In this document: piece by piece, positions 37,507-51,079 of the stretch
How positions within the stretch are numbered: position 1 is the first letter of the stretch
Layout: each line of letters opens with the position of its first letter
Assembly (NCBI GenBank): GCA_023333565.1
Contig: JAJKFH010000374.1
Location: 124,001-188,000, forward strand
Length of the DNA: 64,000 nucleotides
DNA from: Puffinus mauretanicus
Lineage: Eukaryota > Chordata > Aves > Procellariiformes > Procellariidae
Reading direction: 5' to 3'
Made by a program: the position numbers and the translations under genes
Notes under the pieces: generated by a model
Told to the model about the DNA's origin: nothing
Seen by the model: only the letters and a program-made list of their open reading frames with translations
Database searches by the model: none

Positions 37507-37584
37507 AGAGAGAGAGATACTGATGGTGAAGACCAGCCTAGAGTATTTAGTGTGCGCGTGTGCGAGTGTAAGCATGTGTGTGTT
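37507..37584. repeat. GA and TG/CG dinucleotide runs
   Basis: A (GA)6 run is followed 30 bases later by an alternating purine-pyrimidine stretch (GTGTGCGCGTGTGCGAGTGT, then GCATGTGTGTG). Confidence 0.8.
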
Positions 37585-39485
37585 CTTGAGTGAACTAAGG
37601 TATTTCTGGGAGCAAGTACTTGGTTATTTGATGGACATAGTGCAGTGATTCAACTTACGTTAACTTTAGTTTGAATGTAATTTATTAAATTTCATATATT
37701 TAAAGAGATACGTTCTTTAAAAGTATGAATACTTTCTCACCTACCATATGTAACAATTTATTTTTTCAGTCATTTGATACTTTATGACTTGAGCTGGAGA
37801 AGCTCTTTAGATAAGCTTTTGTTGACGTAACTTTATTAAGAGAACTGCTACAGTACGTCTGTGATCAGCTGAAAAAAAATCTAAGATACATAAAATACTG
37901 CAAAATTGGAATCATATACTTGATGATGTATTGTCAGGTCAAGATGATTTTAATTTTGTAGTAAAATTTTGTGCATCCTCATCACATGGCTGTAAGTATG
38001 ATGCAGTGGTCCCCATTACAAAGTTTATTTTCCTTATCTAAGTACTATAACTATTGCTATTTGCTGACTTTTGGTGGGAATCACTGTAGTTAGTGCTGAA
38101 TTAAATGTAGACTGTAGTTGTCTTGTTCAGCTCAACAGTTCTGTCAAAAAAGTTTATTAAAGACTTAAATAATATGCTAAAGAATGGTAAAGTAAAATGG
38201 CTCTGCTAAAGGAAACTTCAGAATAGGGAGGTAATCTCAGCAATTGAATTGGCTTTAAAAAATGTTACGGCAATCGACAGATAGTTTAAATATTTAAATA
38301 GAAATTTAGCATATAATTTACTTTGTGAGGTTTTAAGGGTCATTGTCCTTTAATTAAAGGTTCTATCTTAAGTTACATGGGATTTGCTAATGGGAGGATT
38401 ATTAGTTGGAAAAAATAGTCCACAAGTGACTCGTAGAAAATATTGTCATTTAGTTCATTCATTTCATCCTTTTCAGTTGCAGAAAGCCACCCAACCACAG
38501 AACACTCGTATGCCAGTGGTACTTAGTACCTCTTGTATATAGGTTATTGCAAATATTGTTCTGAAATGCTTAACTTCAGAATTACATTTTTTAAAGTAAA
38601 TAATTGTTTTAAATCTATTTTGTAAAGATATAAAAATACAATAGAATTTCTGGAGTACAGATTAAACTATTTGCACTAACACACGTGATGTGCATGATTT
38701 AATAAAATAACTTTACTCTCCCTATGCATGTTTGAGTTGAATGTCATTTAAAAACAAAAGATTCATGCTAAGTTTCTTTTGCGCTAGATGTTGCCACAGT
38801 TACTAGGCACAATGTCTGCAGCATGTCCAGTAATAGCAAAAGACTTCTTTTACCTTGTATTTCACATTTGCACTGGTTTAAGTTTTTGTCTAGCTGATCT
38901 CTCTCCTGGCCGTGGTTTTTAGAAAGAAAGGGGGGGAGGAGAGAGCGATAAAAGGCTTGGGAGCATTATTGCCATGGCGGGGGGGAAGTGTTCACAGCTG
39001 AAGGGTGGATTGTGCCTGTGGCAGGGGTTGTGAGATTGGAGGAGCAGTGGCCGCAGATAGCGGGGCAATAGTGGAAAGCCCTTCTAGGGGAAGGGAGCCT
39101 GATGCTGCCTCCTCTTTTCTTTAGCATCTTGAACTCCCTATTTGTCCCTCTTTCAGCTACTGTTCCTTTTCCAGTTGATTCTGTTCCCTCCTCCCTGCCG
39201 GTAGCATGTAGACATGGTGTGAGGAGGTGGAGTGGAGCCTGGTGGAGCAGTGGTCCCTCCTGGCTGGCAGCCGGGAAGGTGCTGAGTTCCCTGGGACCAA
39301 CCTCGGGGCAGGCCTGCACTGCCAGTTGGTGCCACATACTGAGCAACGCTGCCTGCGACATGTTTGTTCTTGTATTAAAGACAAATGCTGTGTTTTCAGA
39401 AATCTTTAGAGCATCAGAGAGCTGACATTTGAGACCCAACATGGTTGCATTAAAGGAGAAAGATTTCTAATTTAATTATGTGCAT

Positions 39486-39540
39486 GTGTGCATATTTATA
39501 TAATATATTATATAAATATGTGTGCATATATATACACAGG
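39486..39540. repeat. TA/TG-rich alternating repeat
   Basis: This is an imperfect alternating stretch of TATAATATATTATATAAATA followed by TGTGTGCATATATATACAC. Confidence 0.8.
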
Positions 39541-40514
39541 TGCATAGTACACATTGCATGGGGGTTTGTGCTTACAAGTATACCTGTGGTTCCCTAATAC
39601 AGTGCCTTTTCCAGGAGTTCTTGACATTTGCATGTTCGAAATGATCAAGAAGGAGCTAAAATGCACAGTTCACTCTTTCGTTGTGAGAATCCTTGGAGAA
39701 GGATTGGATAACTGGGAAGTTGCTGTTCTTCAGTGCTCTGATACTAAAGCAGCAAGTGGAGTTATTTTGCAAGCACTCTATGCACAAACCTCTCTGTTTT
39801 TTGTTGCGTTTGTTTATAGTAAATGTGTGTGCTCTTTTACATTCATATTTAGGTTCGTTCTTTTTAGTTGTGAGGCTTGATTAGCTAAGCCTTGGAGTTA
39901 CTGTAGCAAGAGCAGCTTTTCACAAACATGTAAGATGCTCTAAGTCTACTTGTAAAATAAGTACTCTGAGCTTGCACTGAAGTTTGAGGTTTTAAAAAGG
40001 TTCCTCATACTAGAAAAATTAGCCTGAGAGTTGTTTTATCAGTTGCTAGTACAATTTGGAAGATTTAATATAATAAAATATCTGAACACTTCTTCAGTTT
40101 TGTCCTGGTGTCCTGACTGAGGCACCTTTTTTTAAATTCTAAAAGAATTCTACCTACGTGGGGCTACATCAGCAGGCCTTTTATTTAAAAATATAAATAC
40201 ACAATATATAAAAAATACAGTGTAATTTACCTGTTCCTTGTAGCTGAATTAAATGTGTTCTTCCAGAGTCTTAGCCTGATCCTTCTTGCAGAATATCTGG
40301 ATTTTTTTGGTGCTAAATGGAGAATTGTGAGCCTGCGCAGTATATTGCAAAGTTTTCATAAAAGAGTCTTAGTTGAGACTTCCTATCAAATGACTGATGG
40401 CTGAAGCAAAGGTAATCATCTGTGCATGTATTTTTGGGGTATATTCCTAAGCTATTTTTCTTTTTCTAATCAAGTCTTCTGAAGTATGTTACCTCTTCAA
40501 GTTTTCAGTGTGCT

Positions 40515-41334
40515 TTACATAAGATTTTGAATGTCTCCTGCCTTAATCTGTAGGGTTCTACCACTTGCAAGAATCATTTCTTCAGCTTGAATCTTCTCCA
40601 TGACAAATCCACTGCCGAGATTCATTCCACCAGCAGCATCTGAGTGCTTTAAAACACCAGGTCACCACAACAGCTTTTGGGAAGCCACTGTAGGTTGCAT
40701 TAGCTCTGCAACTGGGGCTGGGCACTTTCCACCAGGGGCCTTTTTTTCCCTCTGGCTTTTCATCCACCATTAGTATTTCATTAGCAACTATCTCAAGATT
40801 TTGAGTCTCCATTAATATAGCAGTTGGTCATATGAAAGAATTAGAAGCCATATTCTCTCCCTCTGTCTCTCAAGCATATATCTCTGGATCTGAAGGGTGA
40901 TTGCTTCCAGCAAACAGCTGCATTGAATTCCTCAGATCCAGCTGATTTACTCATCCCAGTCCCTCTTTGCATGTGCTTATGGACACAAAATTCCTTTCTT
41001 GTTCCTCTAGTGGGGAATTGGGCTGCAGTATGGGTCTCCCAGTTCTTTCTGCCTTCCTGGGTTTTTAGTTTGTGCCGACTCGTTCGAATTAGTGAGCAAA
41101 GTTTGCCCACAGAGCCAGGCTCTTCTGCTTGGAGAGAGGGTTTACTACTTGAAAACCAGTGGGTACTACCAGTATTGGACGAAAGGCTTCCAGAAGTAGA
41201 AGGCAAATTAGCAATTGAAACAAAGGTTTCGGTGCTAAGGGCCATCAGAGGCTTACATTTCCATTTGTTGGTAAAGGTAGAGGGAACTCATCGCTTTTCT
41301 GGATATCACAATCATAAAACTTCACCGACTGAGT
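40515..41334 (-). pseudogene. Possible broken coding sequence, unidentified
   Basis: On the minus strand, consecutive open stretches in changing frames follow one another: 41334-41248 (contains VKFYDCDIQKSDEFPLPLP), 41245-40841 (134 codons from ATG, serine-rich), 40812-40582 (METQNLEIVANEILMVDEKP) and 40655-40515 (GSGFVMEKIQAEEMILASGR). The pieces look protein-like and are linked by frame changes, as in a frameshifted retrocopy or decayed exon. No parent gene is recognised, no clear poly-A tail is seen, and a 147-codon open frame also exists on the + strand here, so chance is not excluded. Confidence 0.3.
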
Positions 41335-41639
41335 TCAACATCAGAAGCATAATGTCAAGAAGTTGAGCATGTATTTTAGAAAAAAAGAAGTCTTGCTTTA
41401 AGAACTTCAGAAAAAGAATCGGTCACCTCTGTAGGTAAGTTACTTGAGCAACTACTGTGCTCTCAAAAAAAACGCAAAACCCAACCCTGTGTTTGAGTTC
41501 ATCTTGCTTTGGCTCCCAACCATTGCATTTCAATATATCTCTCTTGGAGGATGTTCTACTACTGCAAATGTCCTGATCCAGGGATTTGACATACCATGAT
41601 CAAAATACCTCCCAATCTTACTTTATATGAATGGATTGA

Positions 41640-42430
41640 ACTACTTAATTTTTTTCTTCATCCCTCTAGTTTTTGTTGTCAGCTTTTTAAACTGTTTCTA
41701 ACTTTCTGAATGTTCTTTTTGGAAAAGATGCCAGAACAGAACATGTCCTTACAGTAATGACCTTACTAACATCATATAAATAGATAATAAGGTTTATATC
41801 CTGCTCTGCTATTCTTATTTGGCTGTCTACCAGAACCCTTTTGGGGATTTACTGACTTCCAGCATTTGGATTTTAATCTTGTGAATCAAATCTGTGCATT
41901 CCTTGCATCACCCCAGCCCCGTGGTATCTGACTTTGCAATATTGTTTGATAAAAACCACCGTAGGCAAGCAGTCCAAGGCAGCAACCTGTTCCCATTACT
42001 GTTCAGCACTTCATCAATGTTTTTTTTTTCCCCCTTCAGGTTTTAACAGAGATGACTACTGAAGCTTTTCTAGATCATTGATCATATGCTGTTGAACGAT
42101 AGTGAGCCAAAACCAGATCCCTGCAGGACACTAAGGAAAGCATTCATAGAATAATTCCTTCACTTAGTTTTTGCAATCTGTCAGCTGGTTTTTAGTTTGA
42201 TTATTAGTTACAGTCATAATAGTGTAGTGATCACTTTTATTGAAATGTCAAATGATTTACAGAAGTCTTGGTTTAATAGCACCAATACTTATTCACAGTT
42301 TTAAAACTTAAAAAAGTGAAATTTTATTTTAAAATGCTTTGACAGGCATGAATTATTCTACATTCTTGAATACTGTACTGATTGCTTCCCATGGATTGTT
42401 CTGTGATTTGCTTAGATCTTAAGGTGAAGC
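41640..42430 (-). mobile_element. Ancient, highly diverged CR1-like LINE fragment
   Basis: Read on the + strand, this stretch follows the order of landmarks in the reverse complement of avian CR1 3' sequence, as I remember it. A CTCTAGT...CTTTTTGGAAAAGATGCCAGAAC block comes first. Next is GACCTTACTAAC...CCTGCTCTGCTATTC, then ATCATTGATCATATG, then AGATCCCTGCAGGACAC, and finally GTCAAATGATTTACAGAAGTC. Spacing and order agree although identity is low and gaps are frequent. The element is therefore on the minus strand, truncated at both ends and long dead. The boundaries are approximate. Confidence 0.5.
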
Positions 42431-45400
42431 AAAACCAGTCCTTTTCCCAAGATCATACATTTTACTCTCTTCCCTCAGCCCCATCACATTGTTGCCTGTT
42501 ACTGCTGCTTCCCTCTATAGGGCATTTCTAATTCTAAATTATTCACGTGACTATGTTTAAATTTTTCAGTCTACTCAATTTGGGTCAGCATTATTCGCAG
42601 TGCTGGAAATGTAACACTTCTAACGCACCGAAGGGGTGTGTGCATGCGTATACATTGCTGTTCTGAGATTGCGCTTGCATGTGGTAAGATAGATCATGAT
42701 TATTTGCATTTAGCAACCATGAGAATGGAGATGTAATTGAGTTTCTCAGTGAAATAATTCTCAACTATGGGAATGGAGATGTTAGTATGGAGAAGTAATT
42801 CTTTTATTATGTCAGGTGATACATTGAAAACGCAGATGTGCTTCCAAGCATGTCATCTCTTCATCATATCTGATTAAGATGAACAAATCCAAAGCTTGGG
42901 TTAAACGAAAAGTAACTTTTTCTTACCTGATCATATTAATCAATAACTTGAGAGAAAAAGGTTAAGTGATCAATTCTTTCTCTTCTATGGGAATAAAATT
43001 TATCCAAAAGCTAGCCCCTATTTGTTTCAGTACCCTCTGTTAGGAAATTGATATTTTCTTTTTAGAAACACCATACACATACTATGAGTGGTAAAGTACT
43101 GGCTTCAGTATAGAATGGATTTATTATTTTACTCTTTTTGTGCTAGATCATTTATGAAGTTTATTTATATTTCTTCTAAGGAGTTCTTGCTCTGGAAAAT
43201 ACTTTTATTGCGTATGTCATCAGTTTTGATGTGACAAAACTACTTGTCTTGAATAATATAGTGGCTCTTACTTTAAAATGTTCCAAATATGCAATATGTC
43301 TTTTGGGATGAATAAATGGTGAAAATTACGAGAATAAATTTACAACACAACAGAAAGCTGATTTGTATTGTACATAGTCTTTCATTCAGCCTAACTCCAA
43401 ATTTCAGCACTCCACAATATCCGAATAACTTGCCGCACACTTCTATTGCCATAGAAGACAAGTTACTAGTTAATGAAATCAGTTAAATCTTATTTTAAAA
43501 TTGGGATCTATTTACCTGTTTAATTTGTACAAATGGGATTCAAGCCATATGACCTTTCCTCATCTGTGTGATGTGGTAAAGCCGTGCTCCCACAGGTCTG
43601 CGTGCGAACCCAGGGAGAGAGGGGCTGGAACAGAGGGTGTGAGTGTAACCTCGGTTGTACAAGGGTTATTATGTGTTCTAGTGACCACACACCCTCAGGG
43701 TATCATTCACAGATCATCCTTTAAGACAACCAAAAATCCTACAGTCCTTAACCTGCACTGTAAATCAGATGCAATTCCGGAGCTCTGCTTCAGTGCTGAC
43801 TCAGGAGAAGGGCATTTACTGAGTCACTTACGTAGTTTTCAGCAAGTTTGAGCAGTTTGAGGAGGGGAAGTCTCCTCCCTGTTTGCTGTGTGGTTTGGAT
43901 CCACCCCAGGGTGTAGTTTAAGTAAGCATGGTTCTGCTCCAGGCTGTGGTAAGTCCGGGTGTCAGCTAGGTAACTTGCCTCTTTTCTGTTTCTCTGTTTA
44001 AAAAGTTAAAATCAGAGTTAACATTAAAACATTCTACCAGATGCATTAGATGTTTGGGGTTTTTGGAGAGAGAAAAAAAAAGAAAACTGAAGTGTTGAAT
44101 ATGTCTGTCGAGCTGCTGTTATGGGATGCTGTTGGTAGCAGAGATCACACCTAACATCTACCAGTAACTTCGTCTTGAATTCCTGTCTCCCAAATACTGG
44201 TGCAGAGCGCTTTTTCTTAGACCAAGGAGGCAAACACTGAATTAGTTTATTTCTGAGTAATGCTATAGGTGAAAAGTGGTGAGCAAAAAGGTTTGCTCAT
44301 TCTTAAAGATTCAGTATCCATATACAGGCTAGATATGTGTGACATTAAAGGCGTTTGGTTTTTCTATTATTTGTGTAGCAGTCACAGTTGATTGGCAGTT
44401 CTTCTGTTGTAGAACTTGACTGTAATCCAACTGTAGCTGGGCATTGTAATAGACATTTATTGCTCAGTTTTTTCCACTTCATAATTATTGTAATGGCATG
44501 TAAGTGAAAATGTAGCCTGCAGCAACTTCACAGAGATTTTTTTTAATTGCACTTGCAGAGTTGGGTTGGCCAGGTGTTGGTGTCTCTGTGCCACATGTTG
44601 CAGCAGTTGTGCGTCCTTCCTCTGCAGACTTCTCTGAATTGCAATTCTGCCTTAGTTTCCAGTACTTTAAAATTTAAAGGGCTCTCATCCATCTGTTTAA
44701 ACAGTAAATTTGAAGTTGCTGCCATGGTGCACCTGCAGGGTAGTATCATGTTTATATATTCCTTAATTATGTCCCAGCCAATAACAAATTATTAACTATC
44801 TCCCTTATTACTTTACGTGAAAGACTGCTTATGCAGTGAGCGAGGGTGTTCTTTAGCACATCCATGCCGCTGTTCAGGTGGAGACTTAGTAGACAAGTAG
44901 CAAAAAAATCTGTTTACTTACATGGTGTTTCTCATTTCAAACCTAGAGCGAGTGGTAAAAAAACCCAAACCGATGCTTCCCCCAGTAATTAAGAAACAAA
45001 TACTGGAATAATTCCAGCAGAATGAGTACTTCTGGAATATTTCTTTGGTGAGAACTGAATAGCTTTGTCAGATGTGTAGGATGTTGCATCTGCTTGGAAT
45101 GTGGGTCTGCTGGGTGTCTTTGCTACTGACTGCCCTTAGAGGGGCGAGGAAATTCATCGGTGAAACCTTTGGTGTAATGTATATCAAGATGGAAGATGAT
45201 CTTTCTCAACTGAGGCACCTCAATTCTACTCATATGCACATGGACTCATGTAACAGTGGTGTTCATTTAATGTAAATGATTTCCAGTAATGTAAATGCAT
45301 TTCACTGCAGATTATTAAAACATGGTATGTTTTTTATTCTAAAATAAAGAACAATAACTGGGTATTTAGTCATATTCTGCAGCTGTATGGCTTAACTTTT

Positions 45401-47210
45401 TAATTTCTTGGACTGTAAGTAGGGCTCTGGCTAGATCCTGCTGGCTCAGATACTTCCTCAGAAAACTGCTATATTATTCTTTAGATTTTGAGCACATATT
45501 GGAGGTCTTCAGTCCTTTTGGTTGTGAAGATACTGTGGAAATATAACTGTTTAATTTGAAGGTTGCTTCCTGCAGCCTTTGACAAGCAAGCTTGGAAAGC
45601 AGTCTGTCTGTCTTGATGACTATTACCATAGGTGTCAAGTGATCCAGGTGTGAGCAGCCATCTCCAATTGAGGAGAAAGAGAGGATGATGACTCACGGTA
45701 GAGTCATGTTAATGCTGGTTAGAGACACCACCACTTCACCCTTCCTGGTTCTGACTAATGAAGCTGAAAAAGAGGTAAAAAGAGGACCCTTGAAATGTGA
45801 AAAAGGGAAAGCCAATCCTTCAGAGATCTGTGGCTACCCCAATCTTGTATGCAGGTAGCTTACCTGTTCAAAAGCAGCTCAAGCTCAGCGCTGCATTTAT
45901 GGAGGTCTTGGAGTCAAGTGGACCACTTTCCACTGGTTGTAGTTGTTGCTGCCCCATCGTTGAGTGGCAGCTGTCTACAGACATAATGGCCTTGCTTGCA
46001 TCCAGCTTATAACTCTGTGGTTTTATCTGCAATCACACAGGCTGAGATGATTTGCTGTGATGTGGGTTCTGGTGGGTTTGGAGAAGTGGGATCTAGGGTT
46101 GATTTCATTAAACGTGATTACACCTGCTCCAGCATGTACAACTTTCCAGAATGGGAGAACTGAATCCCCGTAATTAGCAGTACGCATGTCATCACGCTTT
46201 GAACACTTGCCCGTCAGTGAAAAGCACTGTCTTGCTCTTGCATCTTGGTGTACTACAGTCTGCCTTGTAGGGTTGGCTTTCAGCTGGAGTCCAGCATTTA
46301 CGTTAAGTGTATTTATGCAGCTTCTATTTTACCAGTACACATTCAGTGAGCCAGCTAAGCAGTGTGTTTGCATGGCTTCTTGAATCAAGTGCACACTGTA
46401 GCAGAAACAAGTTGGTATAGCAGAGCATTGCATAAAACTCGACTTACCTACACGGTCTGTCTTAGCGGGATGAAGCTTTGTGCTTCTCAATACCGTTTTA
46501 ATGGGATAGGTTCAGGTAAAACTATTTCAGGCTTTTAAAATTCAGCATGTTGGAAGGGTGAAGTTGGAGTTGAGATGTGTTGCATTTGCTGTGTGCACAG
46601 ATCTCTGCTGAGGCATCTCTTAGTTTGCAAGAGAGAGTTTAAAAAGCTTCCCCAAACGTATTGGCTGCCTCCCAATAACTTCTAAACTGGCATTGAAGCT
46701 GGAAAGGATTTTTTTTTTTCTTTTGTTTCTGTGCTGCATTGCTTATTGCATGCAAAACTGACTCTTTTAAGCAAGAAGCTTCTACTAACAGGTTGAGATG
46801 TCAAAACACGAATTTCAAATACATTTCATCACACGTTTCATGATGGAAAACACTTCCCCTACAGCCTTCTGGAGGGAGTCCTTGCCGGTAGTTGCTGCTT
46901 CTGTTTTTCCTCAAATATGTCAGGCTATTTTTGCTGAAATAAGTTACTTGTCATCTTCAGTATATAAAAGCCCTCGTATCCGTAGTTGTGTTGTCTCCAG
47001 ATGTGTCACCCCAGCAGCCCTGTGCTGTATGTGTGATTGTTTTGGTTTCATGGACCATAAGTCACTGCCCTGGGAAGCGTGGCCTGGCCCGTGTCACTGC
47101 GAGGGGTGGCAGGAGCCTGCGGGAGGAAGTTCCAGGTGTCTTGAGAGGAAGGAAATGAGGTGGAGACAGTGTGTTTTGGGGAAAGTTCCCACACGATGCA
47201 AAGGAGAGGC

Positions 47211-47223
47211 GGGGGGGGGGGGG
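47211..47223. repeat. Poly-G tract (G13)
   Basis: An uninterrupted run of 13 G. It lies inside a 225-codon open frame, whose continuity therefore depends on the exact count of G. Confidence 0.95.
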
Positions 47224-50200
47224 CATCAGGAAGGGAAGGGCAAAGTGAGGGGATCTGGGAAGGATGGGGGTATTCCTGGGTTTTACCTCAGAGGAGAAAA
47301 GTACTCTTCAAGCCTTGAGAGAGCATCCCCATCTTCTCTGTTCTGTCTGCTGCCCTGCTGCCTCCCACCCTCAGCCAGCGTGGTGCTGGGTAGCCTCTGG
47401 CCACCAGCTGCCCTGTGCAGGGAGGAGCTGGCCCTGCAAGACCTCGGATGCAGCGAGGTGGAAGGTGCTGTTTAATGCACTGTGCAAGAGAGGGGCCTTA
47501 GAGACAATACCTGCCCTCCTGCCCTATGCCTGAACCTGGTGGGAAGCCTGCTCCATTCTTTTCCCCTTCCTGGCATTGACCTGCGGGTCCGCTGTGACCC
47601 GCGGCTTCCTCTCGCCTGTGCGAGGCCAGCGCCTTCCTCTGCCGCCTGAGAGCTGGGCCCGCGGGCTTCCCTCTCCCCGAGTGCGGAAGAATTCTCCTGC
47701 TTTTTGCAACAACACGGAGATGACGTGGAGCTTTGCTTGCAGCATTAAGCAGGTGAACAATAAAGAAAGTAGCTGTCAGTTACGTCCACGGGGTTTTAAT
47801 TAGAGACACCCTTCTAGTCAGTGAGGTCTCCAGGAAGCAGAGACTTCTGTCTCGGCAGTCACTGCTGCAGGAAACGTTGTGGGGTGAGATGTGGTGGAGA
47901 TCATCTTGCAGAGTACGGATGCGTACGCTGCCGTGGTGGCACAGTGCCATTGCAGGTGTGAGCACAGCCCGTGGTAACAGCAGCTCTACTGGTAAAAGTG
48001 CCAGAACTTGTTGTAGGGCACAATGAAGGGTGGACCTGTGCCTGACTACGTCAGGAGAAGGTAAGATCTGTGGACCTTTCCTGCTGTAGGAAAAAAGATG
48101 TTGGTGTCAGCACGTCCGCTGCGTGGTCTTAGTATCGCTTTGGCGCTAAATCGTGTATTACGAGTGAGGTGCCTTTGATGCATCTGTCGCCTCATTCATT
48201 GCCTCATCCGTGGAGCTTTGCTTAAGCCCATCCCTATGGCTAAGACAGACAAAGATTCTTTTGAAACTTCAAAGAATCTTTGTTCTAGTTTTGTTTTGTC
48301 TAATTCTCTCTTGTATATAATAATGTACATAATATATATGGAAAAAATTATCTTCACTTAAATGTTTTGTTCGCTATACGCATGCAAGTGGAAAATGCTT
48401 CACAGATACTTCCTACAATCCCACAGATTCAGACAATGCAGTTCACAGTACTGTTTTAATCTACATTTAATGATAAATAAAATGAGAGAGTTTGTTAATT
48501 TTACCAGAAGCAGATGTCAAGTATAGCAGACTCAAAGCAAAAAAACCCACACGCCAACAAAGCCCCCCAAAACAAAAGAAAAAAAACTTTAGGCAGCCCT
48601 CAGTGTGTGGCCTAAATGCGGCAGTCCTTTTGACTGTGCAGCCCTGCTAATGAGGCCCTACTTTTCACCCTCGTTAGCCTTTGGGATTGTGTAGCTGCTC
48701 AGAAGGAACCCCCCATTCCGAGGCACTATAATACTTAGTTGTAACGACGATGTATCTCTGTGGGAAGAAAAATTCAGTTCACACCCTGTAAGTCCAAACT
48801 ATAAGGTAAAAATAATCCCTTTCTATTCTCTCCTAAACAGAACTGCTCCTGGAAAGCAGAAACAAACCCTAGTAATTGCTCTATGTCCCTGGAGTCCTTA
48901 ACAGAGCATCTGCAGACATGACAGGAACAAGACCTGCTACGGGATCCCTGCAGTTTTCAGCAATGGCAGAGATCAGTTCATGCATTACTGTTTAAGTGCT
49001 GTGCGTGTGCTCAGTGCTGTGGCATTACAAAGAAGATGACTTTATTTTCCTGCTGCAAGGAGGTTGAAATCTTAACATCCTGAACATATGGAAGGAGAGT
49101 TTTCTCTGACTGTCCAAAATCTCATAAAATGTAAGCTGGGGGGGAGAGGGGAGGCCACGTGCATGCTTTGGTGTTCAAGAAAAAGCTATTTGTGCTTAGT
49201 ATAATGGCAATATTTTTCAGTTGCAGCTCTCCTGTGTGGAAGTTTAATCTCCCTAATATGGACAGAGTGAGGGCAATGAGAACTACATCACTTTTAACTT
49301 AGCCAGTTTTCTAAGAACAAAAGAAATATGTGTCAAGTATGTGTTTTGGGTCATCCTTGCACCTTTTTTGTCTTTCTGTGTCTCTATTTATACCCTGGCC
49401 AGTTCTTACACTCTCTGACCTGGTAAGAAAGTGGTTACTAAACTTTAAGAGGGAAGAGACTGGTTTCCTAGATTTGATCTGAGCACCATTACCTTTATTA
49501 ATACAAATAATGACATCATCTTTTATTGCAGAACGGGAACCTTAAACGGTTATGGGAGAGCAAATTTTAGGAACAGTGTCCTTATGAGACATATGTGATT
49601 CATCTTCCAGTGTGCATATTTTAAAAAGACGCTGTATCCTGAGCCAAATCAGTTCTGTGAATCTGACTTTACTCCATTTCAAACTGTAATTTATTAGCAA
49701 AAATGATTCACTTTTTTTTTTCTTTTAAACTATGTGAAAACTAGTGCTTGCAGCCTGCTGGGGATTGCTAGGCGAAGCACAGGCAGCTCTTTTGTCCTCT
49801 TCTAGCTTCCTCCAGAGATCTGGTTTTGCACTCCTCCAAAAGCCTTTTGTAAATGACGCCTGAACCATAAAGTAACGGTAACTACTGTCTCACTTCTGGG
49901 ATTCAGTGTGTTAGTCATTCAGAGTGGTGGTGTTCAGGGCACTGATGAACTGCCAGGAAAGCGCTTGGTTTCCTACCGGAGAAAAGTTTGCTGATGCCTG
50001 TTAGTAAATATCACCACTTTCAGGTTCAGTCTCTTCTATATAACACAGCGTGGAGGAAACGTGCATCCTGAAAAAGCCGAAAAGGCAAAACGATACACCA
50101 CAGCATGGCTGTAGTTGCTGCCAAGGGTGAACATCTGCTCTACAGCTTGTCATTCAGCTTTTAAAGATGTCCTGCAAGCGGCCAAGAGCTGGCCTGCCTG

Positions 50201-51060
50201 TGTTCTTGCATCGGTTTTGTACCTGAATTGGACATAACTCGCTCTGAAGGGGAGAGCCGCAGACTGGCAGGCTCCACCTCTGTGCGAGTTGCACATTGGC
50301 AGCAGCACATTGTCTGCTGGAGAGAGAAAACCCTGTTTTCTCCTCACCTGGATTTTCTATGACATATTTACTTGAAAGGAATAGGTCCTGTAGTAAATTG
50401 CCATGAGGAAAGTAGACATATGCTCCCCATTTCCTAGCACCTGCCTTTGTGCAGGGCCATGTCTCGGTGTGCCTCTCTTCTCGCTGTCCGTAAGCAACTT
50501 CATCTGTGCTAGGCATGCAAGGAGAGGAGACTGAAAGTTGTTTGGGTTTCTTTGTTTATTTGTTTTTAAAAAGTGGAAAAGTGTTTAGCAAGCACTAGTG
50601 ATTGTTTTCAGTGAGTTTGTTTTCCAACCTGACCTCATGCCATGTGAACGGCCAGTGTTACAGCCCTCCCGGAGAGCAGAGCCAGGAGAGCCTGGAGTGA
50701 GGCTCGTTCATCCTTAAGCCCCCGCCTTTACCTTTCTCCTTTCCTGAAGCTTAGGAGAAAGCTCTTCTGCCACCCCCTCTGCCCCAGCCTCGGGGCCCTT
50801 CCCTCCTCGACGCAGGACTTTGCTCGATGCTGTTAATGAGGACCAGGAGCCCCATCTGCTAGATAAGCTGTGCCGCGTAACTGCGGGAACGCAAATGTGG
50901 GGGTGCCATCGTCCTAATATCCTCCAGCTGCGTCCTCAGCCTGCGTACCTGCTGTCCTCTCTGAATTGTTTCCTCGGTAAATGAAGACAAATGTTGCATT
51001 ATTCCAGGGGCAGAACAGTGTTTCCCAAACCTTTCTTGTGTAGCGGCTGTTGCCACTTCT

Positions 51061-51079
51061 CCCTGGCTTTAAGCCAGGG
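51061..51079. repeat. Perfect 9-bp inverted repeat
   Basis: CCCTGGCTT T AAGCCAGGG has two perfect 9-base arms around one central base. It is not linked to any gene or terminator. Confidence 0.8.

Larger units (their letters stand above)
36994..40514. other. SLMAP 3' flank / possible long 3' UTR
   Basis: This is 3.5 kb of AT-rich sequence with distal AATAAA signals (37477, 38701), the T/G tract and microsatellites. A GC-richer patch at 38920-39330 gives several overlapping short open frames on both strands, which is typical of composition rather than coding. No gene was recognised. Confidence 0.6.

Noticed and set aside
39554..39880. 108-codon open frame with a protein-like middle (KKELKCTVHSFVVRILGEG)
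   Set aside because: It starts at a TTG, not ATG, has no clear acceptor or homologue, and lies in the SLMAP 3' flank. Kept only as a weak possibility.
46798..47475. 225-codon open frame on the + strand
   Set aside because: It crosses a G13 homopolymer, shows no domain, overlaps another long frame, and the second half is GC-driven low-complexity translation.
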